Part shown: positions 38,033 through 47,392 of the stretch, in pieces
How positions within the stretch are numbered: the stretch's first letter is position 1
Layout: the number at the start of each line of letters is the position of its first letter
Source of the DNA: an uncultured Eubacteriales bacterium
GTDB lineage: Bacteria > Bacillota > Clostridia > Peptostreptococcales > Anaerovoracaceae
Assembly: GCA_902786815.1 (NCBI GenBank)
Contig: CADADV010000008.1
Location: forward strand, 19,469 to 83,468
Direction: 5' to 3'
Length of the DNA: 64,000 nt
The notes under the pieces: generated by a model
Databases searched by the model: none
Seen by the model: only the letters and a program-made list of their open reading frames with translations
Told to the model about the DNA's origin: nothing
Program-made: the position numbers and the translations under genes

Positions 38033-39232
38033 ATGGATATTTCTAACAGAGTAGGATCGATGCAGTTTTCACCGATCAGAAGATTCAACAAGTACGGATT
38101 TGAGGCGGAAGCCAACGGCAAGACGGTGTATCGTCTGAACATCGGACAGCCTGATGTGGAGACACCTCCGTGCTTCAAGGAAGCAATCAACAACTTCGAC
38201 AAGAAGGTCATTGCTTATGCGGAATCCGGCGGTGTGACGGAACTGCTCGATGCGATGATCGACTACATGAAACTTTATGACATGCACTATACAAGGGATG
38301 ACATCCTCATCACTAACGGCGGCAGTGAAGCGCTCACACTCATCTTCACGGCATTGCTCAACCCGGGTGAGGAAGCGCTCATCGCAGAACCTTTCTATAC
38401 GAACTACAACACATTCTGCAACCAGGTAAACGGCAAGCTGGTTCCGCTCACAACAAAGGCTGAGGACGGATACGCATGGGCCAAGAAAGACCTGATCGAA
38501 GCAGCCATCACACCGCAGACCAAAGCCATCTGCTGCATCAGCCCGGGCAACCCGACCGGAAGAGTTCTGACCCTTGATGAGATGAAACTGGTCGGCGAGA
38601 TCGCCAAGGAGCACGATCTGTGGATCATTTCTGACGAAGTATACAGAGAATTCGCATATGATGGCAGAGAGGTCACTTCATTCGGAATGCTGGAAGACCT
38701 GGCTGACAGAGTCGTCCTCGTAGATTCCGTTTCCAAGAGATACTCTGCATGCGGCGCCAGAGTCGGTGCAGTCATCTCCAAGAACAAAGATCTGATGAGC
38801 GGCATCCTGAAGCTGGCTCAGGGCAGACTTTGCTGCCCGACACTGGAGCAGGTCGGTGCTGCTGCACTGTACAGACTGGACAAGTCCTACTATGATTCCG
38901 CCAGAGACGAATACTGCGCCAGAAGAGACGCTGCATATGAAGAAATCTCAAAGATCCCCGGCGTCGTATGCCAGAAGCCGGGCGGAGCATTCTATCTGAC
39001 AGCCAAGCTGCCGGTAGATGACGTAGAAGATTTCCTCATGTTCATGCTGACGGAATTTGATGACAACGGTGAAACAGTCATGTTCACGCCGGCAGGCGGA
39101 TTCTATGCGACACCGGGTCTGGGCAAAGACGAAATGCGTATCGCGTACGTTCTGGAGCCTGCGAAGATGAGAAGGGGTGCAGAACTGATCAAGCTGGGTA
39201 TCGAAGCATATAACAAAAAACTCGGCAAGTAG
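38033..39232 (+). CDS. Class I/II pyridoxal-phosphate aminotransferase
   Basis: The 399-residue fold-type I enzyme has NIGQPDVETP, the CCISPGNPTGRV loop, DEVYREFAYDG and the Schiff-base Lys at 235 in SVSKRYSACGARVG, and a C-terminal MRIAYVLEP with the substrate-carboxylate Arg. It resembles aspartate/aromatic aminotransferases; the substrate is not assignable. It stands alone, with AAAGGAGACAG before the ATG and an AT-rich upstream gap of 56 nt. Confidence 0.9.
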   Translation: MDISNRVGSMQFSPIRRFNKYGFEAEANGKTVYRLNIGQPDVETPPCFKEAINNFDKKVIAYAESGGVTELLDAMIDYMKLYDMHYTRDDILITNGGSEALTLIFTALLNPGEEALIAEPFYTNYNTFCNQVNGKLVPLTTKAEDGYAWAKKDLIEAAITPQTKAICCISPGNPTGRVLTLDEMKLVGEIAKEHDLWIISDEVYREFAYDGREVTSFGMLEDLADRVVLVDSVSKRYSACGARVGAVISKNKDLMSGILKLAQGRLCCPTLEQVGAAALYRLDKSYYDSARDEYCARRDAAYEEISKIPGVVCQKPGGAFYLTAKLPVDDVEDFLMFMLTEFDDNGETVMFTPAGGFYATPGLGKDEMRIAYVLEPAKMRRGAELIKLGIEAYNKKLGK

Positions 39233-39266
39233 AAAATAAAAGGCAGAAACTAAAAGGTGGTATGAA

Positions 39267-41894
39267 GTGGTAGAAGTGGATAAATCAAAGCTTTCGCCAA
39301 TGATGAGACAATATCTTGATATCAAAGAGGAACACAGGGATGAGATCCTGTTCTTCAGACTTGGCGATTTCTATGAAATGTTCTTTGATGACGCCATTAC
39401 CGCTTCAAGAGAACTTGAATTAACGCTGACCGGCAAACAATGCGGTCTGGAAGAAAGGGCTCCCATGTGCGGAGTCCCTTTCCATGCCGCGGATACTTAC
39501 ATTGCGCGCCTGATCGGCAAAGGCTATAAAGTCGCGATCTGCGAACAGGTGGAAGATCCTGCGGCAGCGAAGGGCATTGTCCGTCGTGAGGTGATCCAGA
39601 TCGTGACTCCGGGCACTGCCATGACCGGCAGCATGCTCAATGAAAAAGAGAATAATTACATCGCTTCTGTCTACGCCGGCCAGACCGGGACCGCGCGCGC
39701 AGGCAGGACCGGGAGCATCGGACTGTCCTACTGCGACGTCTCGACCGGTGAGATCTGCCTTACCTCCTTTTCGGGACCTTCTGCGAGACAGACTCTTATC
39801 AATGAACTGGTCAAGATCAGCGCCAGCGAACTGATCCTTGACGAATACACATCGGAAGCACTGGATACAGAAGACCTCCGCACATCGATCGACTCCTATA
39901 TCGATCTGATCGACGGGAGATTCTACAGGCAGGATGCGCTGCGCGACACGATCCGCCGCCAGTTTGCAGTATCTTCTTCCAGAGGAATCGGCGTAGAAGA
40001 AGACACAGAAGCAGAGACGGCCCTCGGGGCTCTTCTACTCTATCTTTACGATACTCAGAAGAGCGATCTTTCCCATATCAACACGCTGACGGTCTATTCC
40101 GTCGGTGATCACATGTCCCTTGACAAGGCGACGATCAAGAACCTTGAACTGACTGAGACCCTCTTTGAGAAAAAGCTGCAGGGCTCACTTCTCGGCGTGC
40201 TTGACAAGACGCACACAGCCATGGGCTCCAGGATGATGAAACACTGGATCCGGCAGCCGCTGAACAATGCTCCCATGATCAACAGCAGACTGGATGCTGT
40301 TGAAGTACTCCTGGAGGATGTACTTACCAGAAACAATATCAAGGAAAATCTGAAGAAAGTTTACGACTTCGAACGCCTGACCGGAAGGATCGCCACAGGC
40401 AGGGCCAACGGACCGGATCTGGTCGCCCTGGCAGATTCCTGCAGGGTTCTGCCGGAACTGAGGATGGATCTTTCTGCTCTCGACTCTGAGCTGATCAGGC
40501 AGCTGTATGACAGCATTTATCCGCTGGAAGATATCTGCAGCATGATAGATGCAGGAATCGTCGAGGAACCGCCCTTTACGATCAAAGAAGGGGGACTGAT
40601 CCGGGCCGGATACTCGCAGGAACTGGATGATCTGAAAGCCTCCATTGCTGACGCGCAGCAGTGGATCGCGTCCCTCGAAACAACAGAAAAAGAACGAACC
40701 GGGATCAAAAACCTCAAAGTGGGCTACAATAAAGTCTTCGGCTACTATATCGAAGTGACCAAGTCCAACTATGATCTTGTTCCCGATGATTATATCCGTA
40801 AACAGACTCTCGTCAACTGCGAGAGGTTCATTACACCGCAGCTCAAAGAGACGGAACGTCTCGTACTGAATGCGGAAGCGGAAATCAATAAACTGGAATA
40901 CGAACTGTTCTGCGAAATGCGCGGAAAGCTCAGAGAATATATCGGGCAGATCCAGAGCACCTCTCATGCTGTGGCCGCTCTCGATGTCCTGACTGCTTTC
41001 GCGCAGACAGCAGAAAAGAACGATTATGTGAAACCGACTATAGACGACGGGGATGTGATCTCCATCGAACAGGGCCGTCATCCTGTTATCGAACAGTCCA
41101 TCAGAGACGGTATCTTCGTCTCAAATGACACGTATCTTGACAGGAAGGATGCAGGGCTTCTGATCATTACCGGGCCGAATATGTCCGGTAAGTCGACCTA
41201 TATGAGACAGACTGCCCTGATCGTGCTGATGGCGCAGGCCGGCTGTTTCGTGCCTGCAAGCCGGGCGCGTATCGGTATCTGCGACAGGATCTTCACCAGG
41301 ATCGGCGCTTCAGACAATCTGGCCCAGGGACAGAGCACGTTCTTTGTGGAGATGAGCGAACTGGCGTACATTCTGAACTCTGCGACGACCAGGAGTCTTA
41401 TCATCCTCGATGAGATCGGCAGGGGCACCAGTACCTACGATGGTCTGTCCATTGCCTGGGCGACCGCCGAGTTTATCAGCAAACGGCATATACGGACTTT
41501 GTTCGCCACCCATTATCATGAGATGACGGTATTGGAGAACACCATGGACGGTGTCCGCAATCTGAATGTGGATGTGCTCGAGGATAACGGGAACATTGTG
41601 TTCCTTCACAAGATCGTCGAAGGATCTGCATCGAGAAGTTACGGCATCCATGTCGCACAGCTGGCAGGCGTTCCGGAGGAACTACTGGAAAACGCCCGCG
41701 GACATCTTGACAGCCTGGGCGGCGATATGGCGGAAAACGCCGCTGTCGTGGAAGAAAACACCGGAGAAACACAGCTCACGTTCTTTGAGACGATGCCGGA
41801 TCCGATCAAGGAAAAACTGAAATCTCTCGATCTGATGAACACGACGCCTTCACAGGCGCTGCAGATCCTGGAAGACCTGCAGAGGAATCTATAA
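39267..41894 (+). CDS. mutS: DNA mismatch repair protein MutS
   Basis: The 875-residue protein recognises mismatches and starts repair with MutL. The mismatch-binding GDFYEMF is at residues 33-39 with F35 and E37; connector, lever and clamp domains follow; Walker A GPNMSGKST lies near residue 636 and ILDEIGRGTSTYDG supplies Walker B. GTG at 39267 is preferred, 7 nt after AAGGTGG; an out-of-frame ATG at 39262 gives only a three-codon peptide overlapping the start. Confidence 0.96.
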   Translation: MVEVDKSKLSPMMRQYLDIKEEHRDEILFFRLGDFYEMFFDDAITASRELELTLTGKQCGLEERAPMCGVPFHAADTYIARLIGKGYKVAICEQVEDPAAAKGIVRREVIQIVTPGTAMTGSMLNEKENNYIASVYAGQTGTARAGRTGSIGLSYCDVSTGEICLTSFSGPSARQTLINELVKISASELILDEYTSEALDTEDLRTSIDSYIDLIDGRFYRQDALRDTIRRQFAVSSSRGIGVEEDTEAETALGALLLYLYDTQKSDLSHINTLTVYSVGDHMSLDKATIKNLELTETLFEKKLQGSLLGVLDKTHTAMGSRMMKHWIRQPLNNAPMINSRLDAVEVLLEDVLTRNNIKENLKKVYDFERLTGRIATGRANGPDLVALADSCRVLPELRMDLSALDSELIRQLYDSIYPLEDICSMIDAGIVEEPPFTIKEGGLIRAGYSQELDDLKASIADAQQWIASLETTEKERTGIKNLKVGYNKVFGYYIEVTKSNYDLVPDDYIRKQTLVNCERFITPQLKETERLVLNAEAEINKLEYELFCEMRGKLREYIGQIQSTSHAVAALDVLTAFAQTAEKNDYVKPTIDDGDVISIEQGRHPVIEQSIRDGIFVSNDTYLDRKDAGLLIITGPNMSGKSTYMRQTALIVLMAQAGCFVPASRARIGICDRIFTRIGASDNLAQGQSTFFVEMSELAYILNSATTRSLIILDEIGRGTSTYDGLSIAWATAEFISKRHIRTLFATHYHEMTVLENTMDGVRNLNVDVLEDNGNIVFLHKIVEGSASRSYGIHVAQLAGVPEELLENARGHLDSLGGDMAENAAVVEENTGETQLTFFETMPDPIKEKLKSLDLMNTTPSQALQILEDLQRNL

Positions 41895-41919
41895 ACAATG
41901 AGGGGTAGGGGAGAGCCTG

Positions 41920-43743
41920 ATGATAAAGATTTTAGAAAAACATATTGCCGATAAGATCGCAGCCGGCGAAGTCATTGACAGACCGGTTTCGATCGTCAAG
42001 GAACTGGTCGAAAACGCCCTTGATGCAGATGCGACTTCCGTAACCGTTGAGATACGGGAGGGCGGCAGGACTTATATCAGGGTCACCGACAATGGCTTCG
42101 GCATCGATGAAGCAGATGTGGAAACAGCATTCCGCCGTCACGCCACAAGCAAGATCTCGGATGTCAGGGACCTTGACTGCATAGGAACGCTCGGTTTCCG
42201 GGGCGAAGCTCTTGCCAGCATCTGCGCTGTATCCAGAACGGAGCTCATCACCAAGACTGCCGATTCAAAATCCGGCCGAAGGGTCGTCGTCGAAGCATCC
42301 GAGGTGCTGGAGAATACAGCAGTCGGCTGTCCTGAGGGCACGACTGTCACTGTGCGTGATCTGTTCTTCAACGTGCCCGCAAGATATAAGTTCCTTGCGT
42401 CTGACGCGTCTGAATCCCGTAAAATCATCGACTTCGTATCAAGGATCGCATTGTCTTATCCTGACGTCCGCTTCAGCATGATCAATGGCAAAAACAGAGC
42501 ATTTACGACTTCAGGCAAAGGCAATATCCTCGCGAATATCATCAGTATCTACGGCAAAGACATCGGGGAAGGCCTGATTCCGGTCTCCGCTTCAGCAGGC
42601 GGGTTCACCCTGAAGGCATTTGTATCTTCTCCCGACAGAACACTTCCTTCGAGAAGCCGGCAAATCTTCTGTGTCAACGGACGGATCATCGCAAGCTCCG
42701 TACTGGAGCACGCTCTGGACAAAGCTTACGCAGAGCGTATGTTCAAAGGGAGATTTCCCATCGCATTCCTGTTTCTGTCCATGCCGCCGGAAAAACTGGA
42801 TGTCAATATCCATCCAACCAAGAAAGAGATCCGCTTCGACGACAACAGCGAAGTGGAGGACTTCGTGGCTGACGCCGTCGCCGCTGCCCTGAAGGGTCAG
42901 CAGGCTGTTCCGGATGTTTCTGCAGAGGTCGCATCCCGTCAGGAGGAACCGGCAAAGCCGCCGCAGCATGAAGCTGATTCTCAGCCTGCTATTCTGGGAG
43001 AGGAGACGTGCCGCTATGAAACCCCTGTTCGAAAGCAGGAGGAGCAGGGTGAACAGGAACGGATCGATATCAGGACCGTATTGGGTTCCATGCGCGAATC
43101 AAAGAATGCCGAGGTCAGAAAGCAGCAGACGCCGGATCCTGTGCCCGAGGAAGTGAACAGACCTTTTGACTTTGAGGATCTGACAGTCATCGGCGCTGTT
43201 TTCAATACCTACATTCTGGCGCAGGATGAGGATTGTTTCTATATGATCGACCAGCATGCCGCCCATGAAAGAGTGTTCTACGAAAAACTGATGCGGCAGT
43301 TTGAAGCAGAGGAGAAAGTCTCCCAGCAAATGCTGGTTCCGCTTTCTTTCAGCGTTGCATCTGAGGTAGCAGAGTCCGAGGACAGCTGGATCGGACAGGT
43401 CCGCGCCATGGGCTATGATATTGAGTTCTTTGGAAACAATACATATATCGTTCGGGAGATACCCGCATTTATGGAAATGAGTGAGGCAGAAGCCTTTTTA
43501 GGTGATTTGTTCGGGGCCTTCCGCGACAGACCTGATCTGACAGATCACCGAACGCTCGATAAAATCATCACCAGATCCTGCAAGTCCGCTGTCAAAGGCG
43601 GAGATACGCTGGATGCGGCAGAAATCGAAGCGCTCATCACACAGCTTCGCGCCTGCAGAAATCCTTTTTCATGCCCCCACGGCAGACCAACTTTTATCAA
43701 AATGACAAGATACGAACTGGAGCGCATGTTCAAGCGTGCGTGA
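41920..43743 (+). CDS. mutL: DNA mismatch repair protein MutL with endonuclease motif
   Basis: The 607-residue GHKL ATPase has VKELVENALDADAT, DNGFGIDEADVE and GFRGEALASI in its N-terminal domain, a charged linker (about 325-410) and a C-terminal domain with the metal-binding DQHAAHERVFYE near residue 444. That motif marks the endonuclease-active MutL of bacteria lacking MutH. It follows mutS by 25 nt with a GGGGAGAG site. Confidence 0.96.
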   Translation: MIKILEKHIADKIAAGEVIDRPVSIVKELVENALDADATSVTVEIREGGRTYIRVTDNGFGIDEADVETAFRRHATSKISDVRDLDCIGTLGFRGEALASICAVSRTELITKTADSKSGRRVVVEASEVLENTAVGCPEGTTVTVRDLFFNVPARYKFLASDASESRKIIDFVSRIALSYPDVRFSMINGKNRAFTTSGKGNILANIISIYGKDIGEGLIPVSASAGGFTLKAFVSSPDRTLPSRSRQIFCVNGRIIASSVLEHALDKAYAERMFKGRFPIAFLFLSMPPEKLDVNIHPTKKEIRFDDNSEVEDFVADAVAAALKGQQAVPDVSAEVASRQEEPAKPPQHEADSQPAILGEETCRYETPVRKQEEQGEQERIDIRTVLGSMRESKNAEVRKQQTPDPVPEEVNRPFDFEDLTVIGAVFNTYILAQDEDCFYMIDQHAAHERVFYEKLMRQFEAEEKVSQQMLVPLSFSVASEVAESEDSWIGQVRAMGYDIEFFGNNTYIVREIPAFMEMSEAEAFLGDLFGAFRDRPDLTDHRTLDKIITRSCKSAVKGGDTLDAAEIEALITQLRACRNPFSCPHGRPTFIKMTRYELERMFKRA

Positions 43744-43752
43744 CCTGCCAAA

Positions 43753-44688
43753 ATGAAAGACAAACACATTCTTGTGGTAGCCGGTCCGACGGCTGTAGGG
43801 AAAACTGAATACGCGATCGAGGCTGCAAAGGCATTCAACGGAGAAATCGTCTCCTGTGATTCCATGCAGCTTTATCGATATATGGACATAGGAAGCGCCA
43901 AGCCCACCCGGCAGGAGAGGGCGGAGGCTGTTCATCATCTGATCGATTTCCTGGACCCGAGAGAGGACTTTTCGGTGGCGCGTTATCAGGTCCTCGCCAG
44001 AAAATCCATCGATGATATTATGGCGCGCGGAAGACTTCCGATAATTTCAGGAGGGACAGGTCTGTACTTGAATTCCATCCTGTACGATATGGATTTTGCT
44101 GCTGCCGGGGGAGATGATGCTCTCCGGGAAGAACTTACTGCAAAAGCAGAAAAAGAAGGCCCGCAGGCTGTTCATGATATCCTTCGTGACCTGGACCGGG
44201 AAGCTGCGGACAGGATCCATCCGAACAATCTCAAAAAAGTCATTCGTGCGATCGAGCGTCTGCAGGCAGGGGAAGGGAAGCTCCGCCCGTTCGACCGGGT
44301 CGTATCGGAGAATAAAGCCTATGAGCCTTTGCTGGTATGCCTTACGCGGGACAGGGGTGAGCTTTATGACAGGATCGACAGAAGGGTCGATCTGCTGATC
44401 GAACGCGGCCTAGTGGAAGAGGTGCAGTCTCTCACGGCGATGGGACTGACCGCCGATGATATCTCCATGAAAGGAATCGGCTACAAGGAAATCATCGAAT
44501 ATCTGGACGGTGAGACCACATTGGAGGACGCGGTTCAAAAAATCAAAAAAAACACACGTCATTATGCAAAAAGACAGTTAACATGGTTCCGCAGATATGC
44601 TACAATCAACATGTTCGATTTATCGGAATACTTAAGTGAGGAAGAAGCGAAAAGGGGTTTTATTCATTGGTTGGAGAAAAGACTGTAA
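43753..44688 (+). CDS. miaA: tRNA dimethylallyltransferase
   Basis: The 311-residue P-loop enzyme (GPTAVGKT, residues 10-17) adds a dimethylallyl group to A37 of tRNAs reading UNN codons. DSMQLYRYMDIGSAKPT and GGTGLYLNSIL are family signatures. It uses dimethylallyl diphosphate from the MEP pathway encoded upstream. mutS-mutL-miaA is a classic order; the next gene overlaps its end by 22 nt. Confidence 0.95.
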   Translation: MKDKHILVVAGPTAVGKTEYAIEAAKAFNGEIVSCDSMQLYRYMDIGSAKPTRQERAEAVHHLIDFLDPREDFSVARYQVLARKSIDDIMARGRLPIISGGTGLYLNSILYDMDFAAAGGDDALREELTAKAEKEGPQAVHDILRDLDREAADRIHPNNLKKVIRAIERLQAGEGKLRPFDRVVSENKAYEPLLVCLTRDRGELYDRIDRRVDLLIERGLVEEVQSLTAMGLTADDISMKGIGYKEIIEYLDGETTLEDAVQKIKKNTRHYAKRQLTWFRRYATINMFDLSEYLSEEEAKRGFIHWLEKRL

Positions 44689-45812
44689 CGAAGACGGTAA
44701 GGCTGCACAACAGAAGTGAAAAGCCTGACAATATCGTGCTCAAAGAGCACGAAACCGTTACCAAATGTGTGAATATAGAGAAAGAGCTCCCGACCTTTAT
44801 GAGGGGGTTCTTTGCTTATCTTAAAGGGAACGTGCTTCCCATGACAAGACTGGCGTATCTGACGGACATCCGGTTCTTCTGCCAGTATCTGATCGAGCAG
44901 ACTGGTCTGACGCAGGCCAAAAGCATTCGGGATATCACGATCAAAGAATTCAACGAGATCATGGCTGTGGATGTCAATATGTTCATCGACTACTGCCGCA
45001 GCTACCAAGTTGAGAAAGAGAACGAGATCATTCTCTACGAAAATACGAACAAAACGCTGGCGAGAAAGAAATCTTCCGTCTCCGTACTGTTCAAACAGCT
45101 CTACCGGGACGGCCTGATCGATAAGAATATCACAGACGCATTTGATCCGATCCGCGTGCCCAAGCCCAGCGAAAGGGAAATCAAAGCCCTGCAGGATGAC
45201 GAGGTCATGATCATGCTGGACGCTGTGACGACAGGATCCAATCTGACGCCGAAGGAGCACCAGTTCTGGGAGAAGACGAAGAAGAGGGACAAAGCCATAC
45301 TGATTCTCTTTATAACCTACGGACTGAGGCTTTTTGAACTGCAGCAGCTGAATGTTTCGTCATTTAATTTCAACAGAGGCGAATTCAAGATCTACCGCAA
45401 GAGAGACAAAGAGGCCATCATGCCGCTGAATCAGTCTGTCACCGATGTCATCACGGATTATCTCGAAAACGAAAGGGCCGATGATGACCGCATCGTCTCC
45501 GGGCATGAAGATGCACTCTTCCTGTCGCTGCAGGGCAAACGGATGACAGAACGCGCAATCAGGGATCTTGTCAAGAAGTATACTTCCATCGGGCTTTCCA
45601 CTTCCAGAAAGGCCGGCTACAGTCCGCATAAACTCAGGGCAACAGCCGCTACAAGTCTGATTGGCAGAGGAAACTCTATCTTTGATGTGCAGGCGCTGCT
45701 CGATCATGAACAGGTGACAACAACGCAGCTGTACGCAAATCATAAGAAAAATGTGAAAAGGGATTTGGTAAAAGACATGGAATGGGAGCTAGAACGGAAG
45801 GAGAGAGATTGA
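44667..45812 (+). CDS. Tyrosine recombinase, XerS-like
   Basis: The 381-residue protein has a SAM-like DNA-binding N-terminal domain (about 40-150) and a catalytic domain with Arg in FITYGLRLFEL (about residue 221), Lys in the IYRKRDKEAIMP hairpin, HKLR near 321, His in LLDHEQ and the nucleophile Tyr in TQLYANHKK near 355. Length and the extended linker before the first Arg recall streptococcal XerS, a single-gene chromosome dimer resolvase, rather than 300-residue XerC/XerD. TTG at 44667 is the likely start, 10 nt after AAAAGGGG inside miaA; later starts would cut the N-domain. No integron or phage genes accompany it. Confidence 0.82.
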   Translation: MVGEKTVTKTVRLHNRSEKPDNIVLKEHETVTKCVNIEKELPTFMRGFFAYLKGNVLPMTRLAYLTDIRFFCQYLIEQTGLTQAKSIRDITIKEFNEIMAVDVNMFIDYCRSYQVEKENEIILYENTNKTLARKKSSVSVLFKQLYRDGLIDKNITDAFDPIRVPKPSEREIKALQDDEVMIMLDAVTTGSNLTPKEHQFWEKTKKRDKAILILFITYGLRLFELQQLNVSSFNFNRGEFKIYRKRDKEAIMPLNQSVTDVITDYLENERADDDRIVSGHEDALFLSLQGKRMTERAIRDLVKKYTSIGLSTSRKAGYSPHKLRATAATSLIGRGNSIFDVQALLDHEQVTTTQLYANHKKNVKRDLVKDMEWELERKERD

Positions 45813-45814
45813 TC

Positions 45815-47392
45815 ATGAGAAAAGGATATATTCTGCCGGTGCTGCTTGCAGCGGTATTCGCACTCGGCAGTTTTTCGCCTGTCTTCGCTGAGATTGGCAA
45901 CAATACCGACACTGATGACGACTACACATACTATTATATAGATGACGACGGCAAATATGTTGAAGTCAACGGCGATAATTCAACCAATACCGAGGAAGAA
46001 GATGAAGACGCTGCGTTTTTCGATGCATTCAGCACCTCCTGGTTTCTTGATCATCCAGGGCAGAGGGTCTACACGATCACGACAGCATCCCAGCTGCAGG
46101 GACTTGCCAATCTGGTGAACGAAGGGCATTTTGACGGTTATGCAGCCAATCGGTATGAGGATTTCAAGGGCGTGACCATCAAGCTCGGGCGCAATATCAC
46201 ACTGAAAGAAGACTTTACTCCGATCGGACGGAGCGAAGAGATCGCCTTCCGCGGCATTTTCGATGGTGCCGGCCATACGATCCTGGGGCTCTCCGTCAAC
46301 GAGAACGGAGGATACGCAGGACTCTTTGGCTATCTTGACGGCACGGTCCGCGATCTGACAGTCGAAGGAACAGTGGACTCAAGCGGTCCGGTGTGCGGAA
46401 GCCTGGCAGGCTATGTATCAGAAAACGGCATTGTCTGGAACTGCGCGTCAGGTGCTGATGTGACAGGCAAAGCCAAGACCGGGGGTATTGCCGGATTCAA
46501 TGACGGCGGCAAGATCGCTGGCTGCATGAACTACGGCGATGTCAAAGGCACTCTGAAAGTCGGCGGCGTGGTCGGTGAAAACTGGGGAACGATAATGAAA
46601 TGCGGCAACCGCGGAGAAGTCCGCTCTTCTGTTCGCGGCGCAACGACCTACGGAACGGGCGGCGTTGCCGGCAGATCCGTCAGTGAATATTCAGTAATCG
46701 ACAGATGTTTCAATGCCGGTAATATTTTTTCCGGAACAGAAGGCACGGGCGGTGTGGTCGGATACATGAACGCCCGCGGATCTGAAGTCACCAGCAGTTA
46801 CAATACAGGACACATCGTTGTGCACAACAATTCTGTGATCAAGACGGACAACATCCGCGGATATGCAGGCGGCATCGTCGGGATCGCAGGCGTCAAAGGC
46901 CTGAAAATATCAGACTGCTACAACGCCGGGTCTATCAACAATTCCGACATATCAGGCGGTGTGATCGGCAGATACCTCAATGAGTCGAAGAACAACGAGG
47001 AACCGTTTATCAAGAATAATTATTATCTGAACGCGTCAAGGCTCAAAGGTGTCGGCAGCGACTTTTTTGGCAAGGCCGTAAACTACAGAGAAGGAACAGA
47101 AAAGATCTCTCCGGCGACGCTCATCAACGCCGCATCCAAACTGGGACCATATTATGTAGAGAACACGCAGAGTTTTTACGGCTCGGAAGGTTTCCCGGTC
47201 CTGAAATGGCAAGTCAAGCTTGGAAAGCTTGAGACAGCGCGTCTCTCAAATCTCACTGAAAAGAGGCAGAAGAGTTTTGATCGTTTCCTGTTGAAACACC
47301 CGACGACATCGAGAAAAGAATGGCCGATCTTGATGTTCTTTGATTACAGTGCATTTACGACGCAGGCAATAGGAGATTTTTATGAAAAATAA
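45815..47392 (+). CDS. Secreted GLUG-repeat protein
   Basis: The 525-residue protein has a clear signal peptide (residues 1-25: basic start, hydrophobic core, cleavage after SPVFA), an Asp/Glu/Asn/Tyr-rich linker to about 70, then a beta-helix-like region with GLUG repeats at about 150-420 (GYAGLFGYLDG, TGGIAGFNDGG, VGGVVGENWG, TGGVVGYMNA, AGGIVGIAG). GLUG repeats occur in adhesins and surface glycan-binding proteins. No LPXTG, transmembrane anchor or SLH domain is visible at the C-terminus, so it may be released. GGAAGGAGAGAG precedes the ATG. It lies in the recombinase operon, 2 nt downstream. Confidence 0.78.
   Translation: MRKGYILPVLLAAVFALGSFSPVFAEIGNNTDTDDDYTYYYIDDDGKYVEVNGDNSTNTEEEDEDAAFFDAFSTSWFLDHPGQRVYTITTASQLQGLANLVNEGHFDGYAANRYEDFKGVTIKLGRNITLKEDFTPIGRSEEIAFRGIFDGAGHTILGLSVNENGGYAGLFGYLDGTVRDLTVEGTVDSSGPVCGSLAGYVSENGIVWNCASGADVTGKAKTGGIAGFNDGGKIAGCMNYGDVKGTLKVGGVVGENWGTIMKCGNRGEVRSSVRGATTYGTGGVAGRSVSEYSVIDRCFNAGNIFSGTEGTGGVVGYMNARGSEVTSSYNTGHIVVHNNSVIKTDNIRGYAGGIVGIAGVKGLKISDCYNAGSINNSDISGGVIGRYLNESKNNEEPFIKNNYYLNASRLKGVGSDFFGKAVNYREGTEKISPATLINAASKLGPYYVENTQSFYGSEGFPVLKWQVKLGKLETARLSNLTEKRQKSFDRFLLKHPTTSRKEWPILMFFDYSAFTTQAIGDFYEK

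Noticed and set aside
44667-47392. Integrative element carrying the recombinase and GLUG protein
   Set aside because: No attachment-site repeats, tRNA target, excisionase or mobility genes were seen, and the genes sit in tight operon spacing with miaA and the YnbB gene.
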